Shown in pieces: positions 17,854-26,849 of a DNA stretch of 64,000 nt. A program made the translations under genes and the position numbers. A model generated the notes under the pieces. That model searched no databases, was not told the origin of the DNA, and saw only the letters and a list, made by a program, of their open reading frames with translations. The stretch's first letter is position 1, and the number at the start of each line of letters is the position of its first letter. This DNA is from Rheinheimera lutimaris. GTDB lineage: Bacteria > Pseudomonadota > Gammaproteobacteria > Enterobacterales > Alteromonadaceae. The stretch spans positions 1 through 64,000 of the forward strand of contig NZ_JABSOD010000010.1 of assembly GCF_013283795.1 (NCBI RefSeq), in the 5' to 3' direction.

Positions 17854-18619
17854 AACCAGCGCGGAGCTTGCGCTGCAGCGTGAAGCCGGGCGTTTATTAG
17901 CGCAGGTGTTTGCTATGCTGGACGATAAAATAGTTGCCGGTATGTCGACCTTACAAATTAACGATTTGGCCGAGCGCTATATAATCGATGAGCTGCAGGC
18001 ACGGCCGGCCAGCAAAGGTCAGTACGGTTTTGCTTATGTGTTAAATACCTCGGTTAATGATGTGGTGTGCCACGGCGTGCCATCCGCTACGCAACTGCTG
18101 AAACAGGGCGATATTGTAAATGTTGATATTACTCTGGAAAAACATGGCTTTATCGCAGACTCCAGCAAAATGTATAGCATAGGTGAGCTTAGCTTTGCAG
18201 CGCGGCAGTTAGTTGATGATTGCTACCGTGCGCTGTGGTTGGGCATTCAGGCCGTAAAACCCGGTGCCCGGCTGGGTGATATCGGCTTTGCTATTGAGCA
18301 GTTTGCCCGCAGCAAAGGCTACAGTGTGGTACGGGAGTACTGCGGCCACGGCATTGGCCGCGAAATGCATGAAGAGCCACAGGTACTGCATTACGGCGCT
18401 GCCGGCAGCGGTATGCTGCTTAAACCCGGTATGGTGTTTACCATAGAGCCGATGCTGAACCAGGGCAGTGCCAAAGTGAAAACCAAAAAAGACGGCTGGA
18501 CAGTGGTCACCCGCGATAAAAAATTGTCGGCACAGTGGGAGCACACCATTGCGGTAACCGACAGCGGCGTTGAGGTGCTGACTCTGCGCACGGAAGAGCA
18601 AGCGCAGCTTTTGGCATAA
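17834..18619 (+). CDS. map: Type I methionine aminopeptidase
   Basis: A 261-residue enzyme that removes the N-terminal methionine of new proteins in the cytoplasm. All five metal ligands are visible: Asp in NVDITLE, Asp in FIADSS, His in GHGIGREMHEE, Glu in FTIEPM and Glu in WEHTIAVTD. Length matches the bacterial type I enzyme without extension. It is co-transcribed with the ParD-like gene (20-base overlap). As housekeeping map is usually beside rpsB, this copy is probably a second, accessory paralogue. Confidence 0.9.
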   Translation: MSGVQLKTSAELALQREAGRLLAQVFAMLDDKIVAGMSTLQINDLAERYIIDELQARPASKGQYGFAYVLNTSVNDVVCHGVPSATQLLKQGDIVNVDITLEKHGFIADSSKMYSIGELSFAARQLVDDCYRALWLGIQAVKPGARLGDIGFAIEQFARSKGYSVVREYCGHGIGREMHEEPQVLHYGAAGSGMLLKPGMVFTIEPMLNQGSAKVKTKKDGWTVVTRDKKLSAQWEHTIAVTDSGVEVLTLRTEEQAQLLA

Positions 18620-18727
18620 CAGATCTGGTTACAGCAAGAAACATAAGCGCCGTAGCGAAATTGCGTATTTATTCAAACGGGTACTAATGTTAGCCTGTAA
18701 GTACTTTTCCTGTTCTGGCAGACTTTT

Positions 18728-19729
18728 ATGCGTTTATCAGCTTTTATACTGTGTTTATTGGTTACCCCGGCCGTGGCTGCTAACCCGCCCTGGCCGGCAC
18801 AGCCGGTGTCAGCAGTTGACACTGCAATGCAGCAAGTGGTGTCGACAGATGCCAGTCTGGAGCAACTGGCAGATGGCTTTCGCTGGGCCGAAGGGCCGGT
18901 AGCTGAGCCTGGTAGCGGCGATATACTGTTTTCTGATGTGCCGGAAAATAAAGTCTATCGCTGGAATGAACAACAAGGCTTAACGGTGTATCTTCAGCCG
19001 TCCGGTTATACCGGGCTGTACCCACAGAATAATCTGCAGGAAGGCGCCAACGGCCTGATGTTTAATGCCGATAATAAGCTGGTACTGGCACAGCACGGTG
19101 ATCGGCGTCTGGCAGTGTTGCAGGACGCCTCCGGCAAATTACCGCGTTATCAGACATTGGCCAGCCATTATCAGGGCAAGCTGTTAAACAGCCCGAATGA
19201 TGTGGTGCAGCATAACAGCGGTGCTTATTATTTTACTGATCCACCATACGGTTTAAAGGGCGGTGACGATTCCGCGCAAAAACAGCAAAGCGTAAATGGC
19301 GTATACCGGATTGCCTCAGATGGCATGGTCACGCTATTGGCTGACAACTTAACCCGGCCCAATGGTCTGGCGTTTTCACCGGACGAGCAATGGCTATATG
19401 TCGCCAACTCAGACCCTGCCGCGGCTCAATGGTGGCGTTATGCCGTTAACAATGATGGTAGTTTGGCTAAAGGTGAGTTGTTTTTTGATGCCACAGCGGC
19501 GACCAAAACCGCCAGCGGTTTACCCGATGGCTTAAAAGTACTGCCATCCGGCATATTGCTTGCCACCGGGCCGGGTGGCGTTTGGGTAATATCGCCACAG
19601 GGAGAGCATCTGGGCACTATTCAGACCGGTGTGGCAGCGGCAAATGTGGCATTAAGCGCTGACAATAGCTGGCTGTATATTACTGCCAGTAGTTATCTGC
19701 TGCGGATAAAGCTGCAGCCCGGCAAATGA
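18728..19729 (+). CDS. SMP-30/gluconolactonase-family secreted protein
   Basis: A 333-residue beta-propeller protein with an N-terminal signal peptide (LSAFILCLLVTPAVAANP). Family features include FRWAEGPVAEP near the start with a metal-binding Glu, LLNSPNDVVQ with Asn and Asp, and LTRPNGLAFSPDEQWLYVANSD. Such proteins are calcium- or zinc-dependent lactonases acting on sugar lactones such as gluconolactone. The export signal points to a periplasmic role. It stands alone between map and a convergent diguanylate cyclase. Confidence 0.85.
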   Translation: MRLSAFILCLLVTPAVAANPPWPAQPVSAVDTAMQQVVSTDASLEQLADGFRWAEGPVAEPGSGDILFSDVPENKVYRWNEQQGLTVYLQPSGYTGLYPQNNLQEGANGLMFNADNKLVLAQHGDRRLAVLQDASGKLPRYQTLASHYQGKLLNSPNDVVQHNSGAYYFTDPPYGLKGGDDSAQKQQSVNGVYRIASDGMVTLLADNLTRPNGLAFSPDEQWLYVANSDPAAAQWWRYAVNNDGSLAKGELFFDATAATKTASGLPDGLKVLPSGILLATGPGGVWVISPQGEHLGTIQTGVAAANVALSADNSWLYITASSYLLRIKLQPGK

Positions 19730-19774
19730 TAATCTTGCTTTACGGCACGGTATTTAACTGCGGTTGCAGCGGCT

Positions 19775-20746
19775 TCAGTCCGGTGCCTGATACACACAAT
19801 TGCGGCCATTGGATTTTGCCTGATACAGGGCTTCATCGGCACGCTGGATCAGGCTGTGCAAATCGTCAGTGCTGAGACATTGGGCCACCCCTAAGCTGGC
19901 GGTGCAGCTTGGTATTGAAGGGTTTTCGGTGGTTTGCTGTTCCAACGCCAGGCGAACGCGCTCAGCAAGAGCGTAAGCGCTGTTTATATCGGTGTCGGGT
20001 AAAATAACCAGAAACTCCTCGCCACCGATACGGCCGATAAAATCGGTTATTCTCAGTTGTTGTTTAAAGTTTTCGGCGGCGCTTTTTAAGGCGCGATCGC
20101 CGGCCTGATGGCCAAAATTATCGTTTACCGCTTTAAAGTGGTCTAAATCCAGCATCATAATACTCAGTGCAGAACCCTGGCGCTCTGCGCGGGCAATTTC
20201 CAGCCCGAGCAGTCGCATAATTTCGCGCCGGTTAAAAAGCTCTGTCAGCTCATCCGTGGTGGCCATTTTCTCCAGTTGCGCTGTGCGTTTTTGTACCTCA
20301 GCTTCCAGCCGCTGGTTTGATGCTGCCAGTTCATGCTCTGCCCGCATAAGCTCGACGATTTTAGCCTCCATAGCATGTTTACCGGGCAAACTTATCGCCT
20401 GCGGCAGCAAGTACCACAGTAGTATCGCTGTCAGCATAGAGATAATGCCGGTCATCGACTTAATAATGCCGTGAATATAATAATAGCCATGCCAGACATT
20501 GATAATGCCGAGAATATGCGTGGCGCCGCAGAAGAAAATAAAACCGGCAAACAGCAGAAATATCCAGTCAAAACGCAGGTCATCCCTGGCTCTGACCAGC
20601 TTTATCAGGGCCAGCGGGATCAACATATAGGCGATAAATGTCAGTGTATCGCCACCCACATGCAGTAGCAGTAAATCGGTACGCCATAGTAAACAATGCC
20701 CATGCGGCATAAAGTCGCCGTTCAGTAACTCATTGATAAACGCCAT
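19775..20746 (-). CDS. Diguanylate cyclase with ethylene-receptor-like membrane domain
   Basis: A 323-residue inner-membrane enzyme making cyclic di-GMP. The C-terminal GGDEF domain is intact: GGEEF at 241-245, D200-x-D202HFK substrate site and the inhibitory RITD (232-235) five residues upstream. The N-terminal 120 residues have three hydrophobic helices. They align by eye with the ethylene-binding domain of plant ETR1: Asp33, Tyr40, Ile43-Pro44 and the copper ligands Cys73 and His77 in FFCGATH correspond to ETR1 Asp25, Tyr32, Ile35-Pro36, Cys65 and His69. A coiled segment (about 125-160) links the two. It may sense ethylene or copper. It is a monocistronic gene. Confidence 0.85.
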   Translation of the reverse strand: MAFINELLNGDFMPHGHCLLWRTDLLLLHVGGDTLTFIAYMLIPLALIKLVRARDDLRFDWIFLLFAGFIFFCGATHILGIINVWHGYYYIHGIIKSMTGIISMLTAILLWYLLPQAISLPGKHAMEAKIVELMRAEHELAASNQRLEAEVQKRTAQLEKMATTDELTELFNRREIMRLLGLEIARAERQGSALSIMMLDLDHFKAVNDNFGHQAGDRALKSAAENFKQQLRITDFIGRIGGEEFLVILPDTDINSAYALAERVRLALEQQTTENPSIPSCTASLGVAQCLSTDDLHSLIQRADEALYQAKSNGRNCVYQAPD

Positions 20747-20897
20747 TTCTTCTAATCCTGTTTACGGTTGCAGCTGAACATTAGCTTAGTCAACATGGGG
20801 CAAAGATGTTGTAAGAACTGAAACAAAGATACCGCAGGTACAGCCGTAAGCGCTACTGGGCTGATACAACGCGATCAGCCCCGTTCATGCTGCAGCC

Positions 20898-23800
20898 TTA
20901 GTGGTTAAGTGGTGAAAAGCGGCGTAAGCGCGGTTTCAGCCACTGCACGGCATCATCTACAACGAGGTACACCACCGGAATTACCAGCAGGCTGAGAAAG
21001 GTTGAGGTGATAAGGCCACCAATTACCACTATCGCCATCGGCGCGCGAAAGCTCGGGTCGCCACCCATACCTAAGGCGATAGGCAGCATGCCGGCGCCCA
21101 TGGCAAGCGTGGTCATGACGATAGGCCTTGCCCGTTTGCGACAGGCATCGATAGTGGCCTCCCAACGGTTTAGCCGGTGCTCACGCCTGGCAATAATGAT
21201 GTAATCAATCAGCAGAATAGAGTTTTTGGTGGCGATGCCCATTAGCATAATTAAGCCAATCATCGCCGGCAACGACAGCGCAGAGTTGGTTAAAAACAGT
21301 GCCAAAAAGGCGCCCGGTACGGAGAGAATCAGCGCGGCAAGAATGGTGAGCGGCTGAACAAAGTCTTTTAGCAGCAGTACCAACACCATATAAATACAAA
21401 ACACCCCGGTTAACATTGCGATAGCGAAGCCGCTGGCCAGCTCGCCCATCATTTCAGCATCGCCCAGGGTAGTTTGCGACACGCCGGGCGGCAGAGACTG
21501 CAGCCCGGGCAGTGCCATCACGGCCTGTTCAACCAAACCCAGTGGCAGGTTATTCAGCTCTACGTCGAAGTTGATATTGCGCATCCGGTCAAAGCGGGCG
21601 ATTTCTGCCGGGCCGCTGCTTATTTCCAAGCTGGCGACATTTTCCAGCGCGACCGGGCCGCGCGCACCCGGCACCGGCAGGCGTTTAAAGGTGTCAAAAT
21701 CTTCGCGGGCGATATCGCTCAATCGCACCACTACCGGCACCTGGCGTTCACTCAGATTCAGTTTTGCCAGGTCCTGATCATAGTCGCCGGCAGTGGCAAC
21801 CCGCAGCGTATCAGCAATGGCAGACGAGGTAACGCCAAGGTCGGCGGCACGGGAAAAATCCGGCTTGATCAATAGCTCCGGCCGCACCAGGCTGGCGCTG
21901 GAGGTAACGGCACCTATGCCCGGAATTGCCCGTAACTCGCGCTCAACCTGCAGCGCATGTTGTTGCAATATACGGCTGTCTTCGCCGGCCAGCACCAAAC
22001 GGTAGTTTTCGCTGTCACCCATACCCACTTTAATTCTGGCGCCGGGCAGGGTGCTTAAGGTGTCGCGTAATTGCTGTTCAATTTGTTGTTTGGCAAAACC
22101 GGCGCGCTGATTGCGGTGGCTTAGAGTTAGCGTAAGTACCGCCGAGCGCACACTGGCTGCCGCGCTGCCGCCGTCATCTGATGCACCGGAGTTGCCACTA
22201 CCGATAGCGGTATAAACTTGCTTTACATGCTGATGTTGTTGCACCAGGTGGCGTGCCTGTTCGGCCAGTGCCACTGTGTCCTGCAGCTTAGTACCCGGCT
22301 GCAGTGTAAGCGTAACCTGGGTTTGTTGATCGTCGTTTGCCGGCATAAAGGCGCCTGGCAGAGTCATTGCCAGCATAATGCCGCCAACAAAGAATATGGT
22401 GGCAGCACTCAGCGTTATACTTTTGTGCTGTAAACACCAGGTCACCAGATTAAGGTAGTAGCGGATCCAGCCGGGTTCGGCTTTAAGCTTATGCTTCTGC
22501 ACAGGTGCGCGCAGCAGGTAGGCGGCCATCATTGGCGTAAGCAGCCGGGCTACCAGCAAGGAGAACAGCACCGCTATGGCTGCTGTCCAGCCAAACTGCA
22601 CAAAGAACTTGCCGATTACGCCGCTCATAAAAGCGGTGGGCAGGAATACCGCTATCAAGGTAAAGGTGGTGGCAACTACTGCCAGGCCAATTTCATCGGC
22701 GGCCTCCATGGCCGCCTGAAACGGCGTTTTACCCATCAGCAGGTGGCGCTCGATGTTTTCTATTTCAACGATAGCATCATCTACCAGCACACCAATCACC
22801 AGCGAAAGCGACAGCAGCGTAACGGTATTAAGCGAAAAGCCCATCAGATGGATCACTAAAAAGGTGGGAATGATCGACAGTGGCAGTGCCACCGCGGAGA
22901 TAAAAGTAGCCCGCCAGTCGCGCAGAAACAGAAACACCACTAACACTGCCAGCAAGGCGCCTTCATACAATAGCTGCATGGAACCGGCATAATTTTCTGC
23001 TACCGGATCAATCAGGTTAAATACTTCGGTTATGCTGATATCCGGCTGCTGTACTTGCAGCTGTTGCAGAGCTGCCCTTACCCCCGCAGCCACTTCAAGC
23101 TCGCCATAACCGATAGCGCGGGTTATCTCAAAACCCACCACCGGCTCGCCGTTCAGAAAAGCGGCAGAACGTTGCTCTGCCACAGTGTCTGAAACGCTGG
23201 CTATCTGATCCAACCGGATATGCCGGCCATCGGTTAAGGTGATGTCCATAGCGGCAAATTCTTCTGCCGATTGTACGGTAGCAAGGGTTCTTACTGATTG
23301 TTCCATGCCGCCAAAGTGGGCGCGGCCACCGGCGGCTTCCTGCTGCACCAGCCGTAGCTGGCGGGAGATATCGGCGGCAGTAGTATTAAATGCCAGCAGG
23401 GCGGCAAAATCCAATTCAACGTGTATTTCACGGTTAACGCCACCCACTCTGCTAATAGCACCCACACCTTTAACGGCCAGCAATGTTTTGCTGATATCGT
23501 TATCGACACACCACGACAAGGCTTCATTATCCATTTGGGCTGAGCTGAGGCTGTAAGTCAGAATAGGTGAGCCGGACAATTCTTCTTTTTTTATTACCGG
23601 ATCGCGCAAGTCTGCCGGCAGATCAGCCCGGATGCGCGACACGGCATCACGCACATCATCAACGGCTTGTTGTATCGGGCGCTCCAGACGAAACTCAACC
23701 GAAATGCTGGCTTCGCCATCGGTCAGATTGCTGTAAATGTGTTTAACGCCTTGCACTGTGGCAAGTGAACTTTCTATTTTGCGTACCACATCGGTTTCAA

Positions 23801-23981
23801 GCTGCGAGGGCGAAGCACCCGGCAATTCGACTGCTACGGTAACTGTGGGTAAATCCAGATCAGGCAGATCCTGCACTTTCATGGCGCGAAAACTAATAAT
23901 TCCGGCAAAAGTCAGCAGAATAAACAGCAAGATAGCCGGTGTAGGGTTGCGTATGGCCCAGGTAGAGATATTCAAATTCAT
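20898..23981 (-). CDS. RND efflux transporter, inner-membrane pump
   Basis: A 1027-residue pump of the hydrophobe/amphiphile RND family with 12 expected membrane helices and two large periplasmic loops. The proton-relay Asp pair is visible in TM4 (GVLVDDAIVEIENIERH), as are the repeats VRDAVSRIRADLP and the conserved MGIATKNSILLIDY of the second half. It exports drugs or other hydrophobic compounds using the proton gradient, with the adaptor encoded 13 bases upstream. No outer-membrane channel gene is in the operon, so it likely uses a TolC encoded elsewhere. It is divergent from the mipA operon. Confidence 0.93.
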   Translation of the reverse strand: MNLNISTWAIRNPTPAILLFILLTFAGIISFRAMKVQDLPDLDLPTVTVAVELPGASPSQLETDVVRKIESSLATVQGVKHIYSNLTDGEASISVEFRLERPIQQAVDDVRDAVSRIRADLPADLRDPVIKKEELSGSPILTYSLSSAQMDNEALSWCVDNDISKTLLAVKGVGAISRVGGVNREIHVELDFAALLAFNTTAADISRQLRLVQQEAAGGRAHFGGMEQSVRTLATVQSAEEFAAMDITLTDGRHIRLDQIASVSDTVAEQRSAAFLNGEPVVGFEITRAIGYGELEVAAGVRAALQQLQVQQPDISITEVFNLIDPVAENYAGSMQLLYEGALLAVLVVFLFLRDWRATFISAVALPLSIIPTFLVIHLMGFSLNTVTLLSLSLVIGVLVDDAIVEIENIERHLLMGKTPFQAAMEAADEIGLAVVATTFTLIAVFLPTAFMSGVIGKFFVQFGWTAAIAVLFSLLVARLLTPMMAAYLLRAPVQKHKLKAEPGWIRYYLNLVTWCLQHKSITLSAATIFFVGGIMLAMTLPGAFMPANDDQQTQVTLTLQPGTKLQDTVALAEQARHLVQQHQHVKQVYTAIGSGNSGASDDGGSAAASVRSAVLTLTLSHRNQRAGFAKQQIEQQLRDTLSTLPGARIKVGMGDSENYRLVLAGEDSRILQQHALQVERELRAIPGIGAVTSSASLVRPELLIKPDFSRAADLGVTSSAIADTLRVATAGDYDQDLAKLNLSERQVPVVVRLSDIAREDFDTFKRLPVPGARGPVALENVASLEISSGPAEIARFDRMRNINFDVELNNLPLGLVEQAVMALPGLQSLPPGVSQTTLGDAEMMGELASGFAIAMLTGVFCIYMVLVLLLKDFVQPLTILAALILSVPGAFLALFLTNSALSLPAMIGLIMLMGIATKNSILLIDYIIIARREHRLNRWEATIDACRKRARPIVMTTLAMGAGMLPIALGMGGDPSFRAPMAIVVIGGLITSTFLSLLVIPVVYLVVDDAVQWLKPRLRRFSPLNH

Positions 23982-23994
23982 TTTATAATCCTGC

Positions 23995-25182
23995 TTACAT
24001 CACGTCGTCTGACTGAACAGCCAAAGCTGCTGGCGTCCCGGCTGGTTTGGCTGTTGTTGCCGAAGGCTGAGCACCTTGTTGGGGCGGCACAATCTGCACT
24101 AAATCACCATCGCCAAGAAAAGCGCCGCCCGTTAGCACCACCTGGTCAGCTGCTGTTATACCGCCGCTGATTTCTACCAAATCCGCAGTGCGCCGTCCGG
24201 TGCTGACTTTGATTTGTCTGACTTTGCCATCCTCGCCAACCTGCATCACATAGCTAAAGCCATCGCGCAGCAGTACGGCAGTTTGCGGTAGAGTCAGTAC
24301 TTTTGTTGTGCCAAGTTCAAACCGGCCACGGGCAAAACTACCGGCACGGAGACTGTTGTCCAAAGGCAAGTCGACATAAACCAAGGCATTGCGGCTTTGG
24401 GTGTCCACCACCGGCGCGACCATTCGCAACGAACCGATAATGGTTTCACCACCGACCGGCGTAACGTAAACAACCTGGCCCGGTTGCAGCTTGGGCAGAT
24501 CTTGGGCTGACACCTCAGCCCGCCATTCCAACCGGCCGCCCCTGATCAGCCGGAACAGCTGCTGGCCTGGCGGCAGCACGGCGCCAACGGTCGCGTCTCT
24601 GGCGGAAATAATGCCGTTGTCCGGTGCCAGCACCCGGGTTTGCTCAAGGCGTAAGTGTTGGCTGTGCAGGCTGGCTTGGGCTGAGTTAAGCCGGGCCCGT
24701 GCGGTTTTTTCCGCCGTACTGTATTGCTGAATTTGTCGTGCCGACAGGGCACCGCTGGCTTGCAGCTCTGCAGCGCGTTTTACGTCGTCTGTTGCTTCGG
24801 TCAGTAAGGCCTCAGCTTCAGCTACTGCAGCCTGGCTTTGCGCCAGCTCAGAGCGCACCGTGTCAGCGTCAAAGCTGGCCAGCAGCTGGCCAGCTTTGAC
24901 GATGTCACCGACATTCACCAGCACCTGGTCAAGCCTTAAACCATTGGTTTCATTGCCAATGCTGGCTTCCTGCCAGGCGCTGATATTGCCACTGGCCGAC
25001 AGCGTCAGAGGTAGCACGACTCTTTGCGGCCTGGTGAGGCTAACGCTAAGCGTAGGCCTGGCTGCTGCAACTGCAGTGTTATCTGCTGCTGCGTCAGTGC
25101 TGTCTGCGGCGATGATTATGGCGGTGGTAACGGCCACCACAAATACTGTGGCAAGTAATACAACCTGGTGAGACCTCTTCAT
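23995..25182 (-). CDS. RND efflux periplasmic adaptor (MFP) subunit
   Basis: A 395-residue membrane-fusion protein. An N-terminal helix (VVLLATVFVVAVTTAIII) anchors it. Typical segments follow: LSASGNISAWQEASIG, the lipoyl half VNVGDIVKAGQLLASFD, a coiled-coil hairpin (about 105-170), VLAPDNGIISARDATVGAV and the beta-barrel domain. The Ala/Pro/Gln-rich tail is unusual but probably disordered. It links the RND pump to an outer-membrane channel. It is the first gene of the operon, and its promoter faces that of mipA. Confidence 0.92.
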   Translation of the reverse strand: MKRSHQVVLLATVFVVAVTTAIIIAADSTDAAADNTAVAAARPTLSVSLTRPQRVVLPLTLSASGNISAWQEASIGNETNGLRLDQVLVNVGDIVKAGQLLASFDADTVRSELAQSQAAVAEAEALLTEATDDVKRAAELQASGALSARQIQQYSTAEKTARARLNSAQASLHSQHLRLEQTRVLAPDNGIISARDATVGAVLPPGQQLFRLIRGGRLEWRAEVSAQDLPKLQPGQVVYVTPVGGETIIGSLRMVAPVVDTQSRNALVYVDLPLDNSLRAGSFARGRFELGTTKVLTLPQTAVLLRDGFSYVMQVGEDGKVRQIKVSTGRRTADLVEISGGITAADQVVLTGGAFLGDGDLVQIVPPQQGAQPSATTAKPAGTPAALAVQSDDVM

Positions 25183-25278
25183 TTTCTGCTTCCTTAATTC
25201 TACCTTGCATCAGTGCTACTGTCGGTTAAATTGCCTTTCCGCAAACTTACTGAGGCAAAAACAGCAAAAAAATGTGTT

Positions 25279-25296
25279 GGTAAGTTTTAGGTAAGT
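25279..25296 (+). promoter_or_regulatory. Direct-repeat operator (GGTAAGT x2) upstream of mipA
   Basis: GGTAAGT occurs at 25279-25285 and again at 25290-25296, spaced exactly 11 bases start to start. OmpR-family regulators bind direct repeats with one-turn spacing, and such a regulator is encoded in the same operon. The site is 58 bases before the mipA start and could also affect the divergent RND operon. Confidence 0.55.
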
Positions 25297-25353
25297 CAGG
25301 CGATGGATGATGGCAGTTCTTTTACATCAATATCATTTGAAAGGAACTGCTCT

Positions 25354-26163
25354 ATGCGCTCGTATATCTCAACCCTGCCTTTTATTGAAGCGACAGCAAC
25401 ACGCTCGCTGGCAGCATTTATGCTGCTTGCTGGATTACCTCTCACTGTTGCGGCGCAGCAGCCGGATGATGATACGTCGTCATGGGGTTTGGGCGTGGCG
25501 GTAATCAGTAGCCAGAAAGCCTATGCCGGTATTGATCGTGACAATAGGCTGTTGCCGATACTGAGTTATGAAAACCGTTACATCCGATTGAGAGGGCCTG
25601 AGCTGGCGGTTAAATTGCCGGGTTATCAGTTCAGTGAGTCGAATAACGTGAATTTCAGTATTATCGGCAAATACGATTTTACCGATTACAAACAAAGTGA
25701 TGCGCCAATCCTTAATGGTATGGCAGACAGAGATGGTGGTTTCCGCGCCGGCTTTAAAGCAGAATGGCAAAACAGTATTGCCGATATCAGCGCTGAATAT
25801 GTTACTGAAGTGTCCGGCGACAGTGAGGGCAGCGAAGTTAATCTTACGATAGAGAAAACCTGGCATTTTGCTCAGCACTATATGTTTACACCCCGTATAG
25901 CCTTAAGCTGGCAGGACAAAAAACATATAGATTACTACTATGGTGTACGTAGCAATGAAGTGACCGCAGAGCGGGCGTTTTATCAGGGGGAAGCAGGAAT
26001 GAACATTGAGACAGGTGCACGTGTCGGCTATATGTTTAAGCAACGACATATTATTTTTCTGGATGTCAGCCTGACCCGCTTAGCGGCAGAAATAAAAGAC
26101 AGCCCTTTGGTTGACCGCTCCACTGAGAATCGTGTCTTTCTCGGTTATAGCTACCGCTTCTGA
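25354..26163 (+). CDS. MipA/OmpV-family outer-membrane protein
   Basis: A 269-residue beta-barrel protein. The ATG at 25354 (AAAGGAA at 25340-25346) gives a long N-terminal segment ending in PLTVAAQQ, a signal peptide, followed by WGLGVAVISSQKAY and IRLRGPELAVKLPGY typical of MipA/OmpV. It ends in the aromatic GYSYRF, as outer-membrane barrels do. MipA proteins scaffold murein enzymes or act as stress-related porins. The stop overlaps the response-regulator start (ATGA). This link, widely seen with two-component systems, suggests feedback on envelope stress or drug response. Confidence 0.85.
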   Translation: MRSYISTLPFIEATATRSLAAFMLLAGLPLTVAAQQPDDDTSSWGLGVAVISSQKAYAGIDRDNRLLPILSYENRYIRLRGPELAVKLPGYQFSESNNVNFSIIGKYDFTDYKQSDAPILNGMADRDGGFRAGFKAEWQNSIADISAEYVTEVSGDSEGSEVNLTIEKTWHFAQHYMFTPRIALSWQDKKHIDYYYGVRSNEVTAERAFYQGEAGMNIETGARVGYMFKQRHIIFLDVSLTRLAAEIKDSPLVDRSTENRVFLGYSYRF

Positions 26164-26849
26164 TGAACCGTATCCTGTTACTTGAAGATCACGAGCGCTT
26201 AGCCCGGCTGATATGTGAGGGGCTGGCACCCGCCGGTATTGTTGCTGACGTGTTCAGCCGTATTGATCACGCTTGGGAAGCACTGCAACAGGTGCCTTAT
26301 CAGGCGCTGGTAATTGACCGCGGCGTACCGGATGGCGATGGCCTGTCGCTGTTGCGCCGGTTACGCGATAGTGACAATACGGTTCCCTGTTTGGTACTGA
26401 CGGCGCGCACCGCACTGAATGATCGGGTTGAAGGCCTGGATGCCGGTGCCGATGACTATTTGGCCAAACCTTTTGCCATGGAAGAAATGGTGGCGCGGGT
26501 GCGGGCGTTGCTGCGCCGCCCTGCAGAGGTGCGTGCGCTGGATCCGCAGTGCGGCGATTTAACCCTGCGCCCGGCAGACAGCCTGATGTGTTGCGGCGGT
26601 AAAAGCGAGATCCTGGCGCCGGCAGAGCTGCAAATTATGCTGTTACTGGTGCGCAGATGCAATGAATCGGTGCGCCACAGTGCGCTTGAAGCTGCTGGCT
26701 GGGGTTTTAGTGAGGCAGTAACCCCCAACGCGCTGGATGTGGCATTGCACCGCATCCGGCGAAAATTACAGGCCATTGGCTCGCAGCTGCGGATAGTTAA
26801 TATAAGAGGGATAGGCTATGCGCTTAAAGCTAGCGGACCAGCTAAATAG
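26163..26849 (+). CDS. OmpR-family response regulator
   Basis: A 228-residue regulator. The receiver has the acidic pair (LLEDHE), phosphoacceptor Asp52 in LVIDRGVPDGDG, the Thr switch (LVLTARTA) and Lys in YLAKPF. The C-terminal winged helix shows HSALEAAGWGF and DVALHRIRRKLQAIG. It overlaps mipA by 3 bases and the kinase gene by 32 bases, so the three are one operon. It probably binds the GGTAAGT repeats upstream of mipA, and may control the divergent RND pump. Confidence 0.92.
   Translation: MNRILLLEDHERLARLICEGLAPAGIVADVFSRIDHAWEALQQVPYQALVIDRGVPDGDGLSLLRRLRDSDNTVPCLVLTARTALNDRVEGLDAGADDYLAKPFAMEEMVARVRALLRRPAEVRALDPQCGDLTLRPADSLMCCGGKSEILAPAELQIMLLLVRRCNESVRHSALEAAGWGFSEAVTPNALDVALHRIRRKLQAIGSQLRIVNIRGIGYALKASGPAK

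Noticed and set aside
22491-22859. 122-codon frame opposite the RND pump
   Set aside because: Lies wholly within a well-supported transporter gene and encodes a low-complexity His/Gln-rich product.
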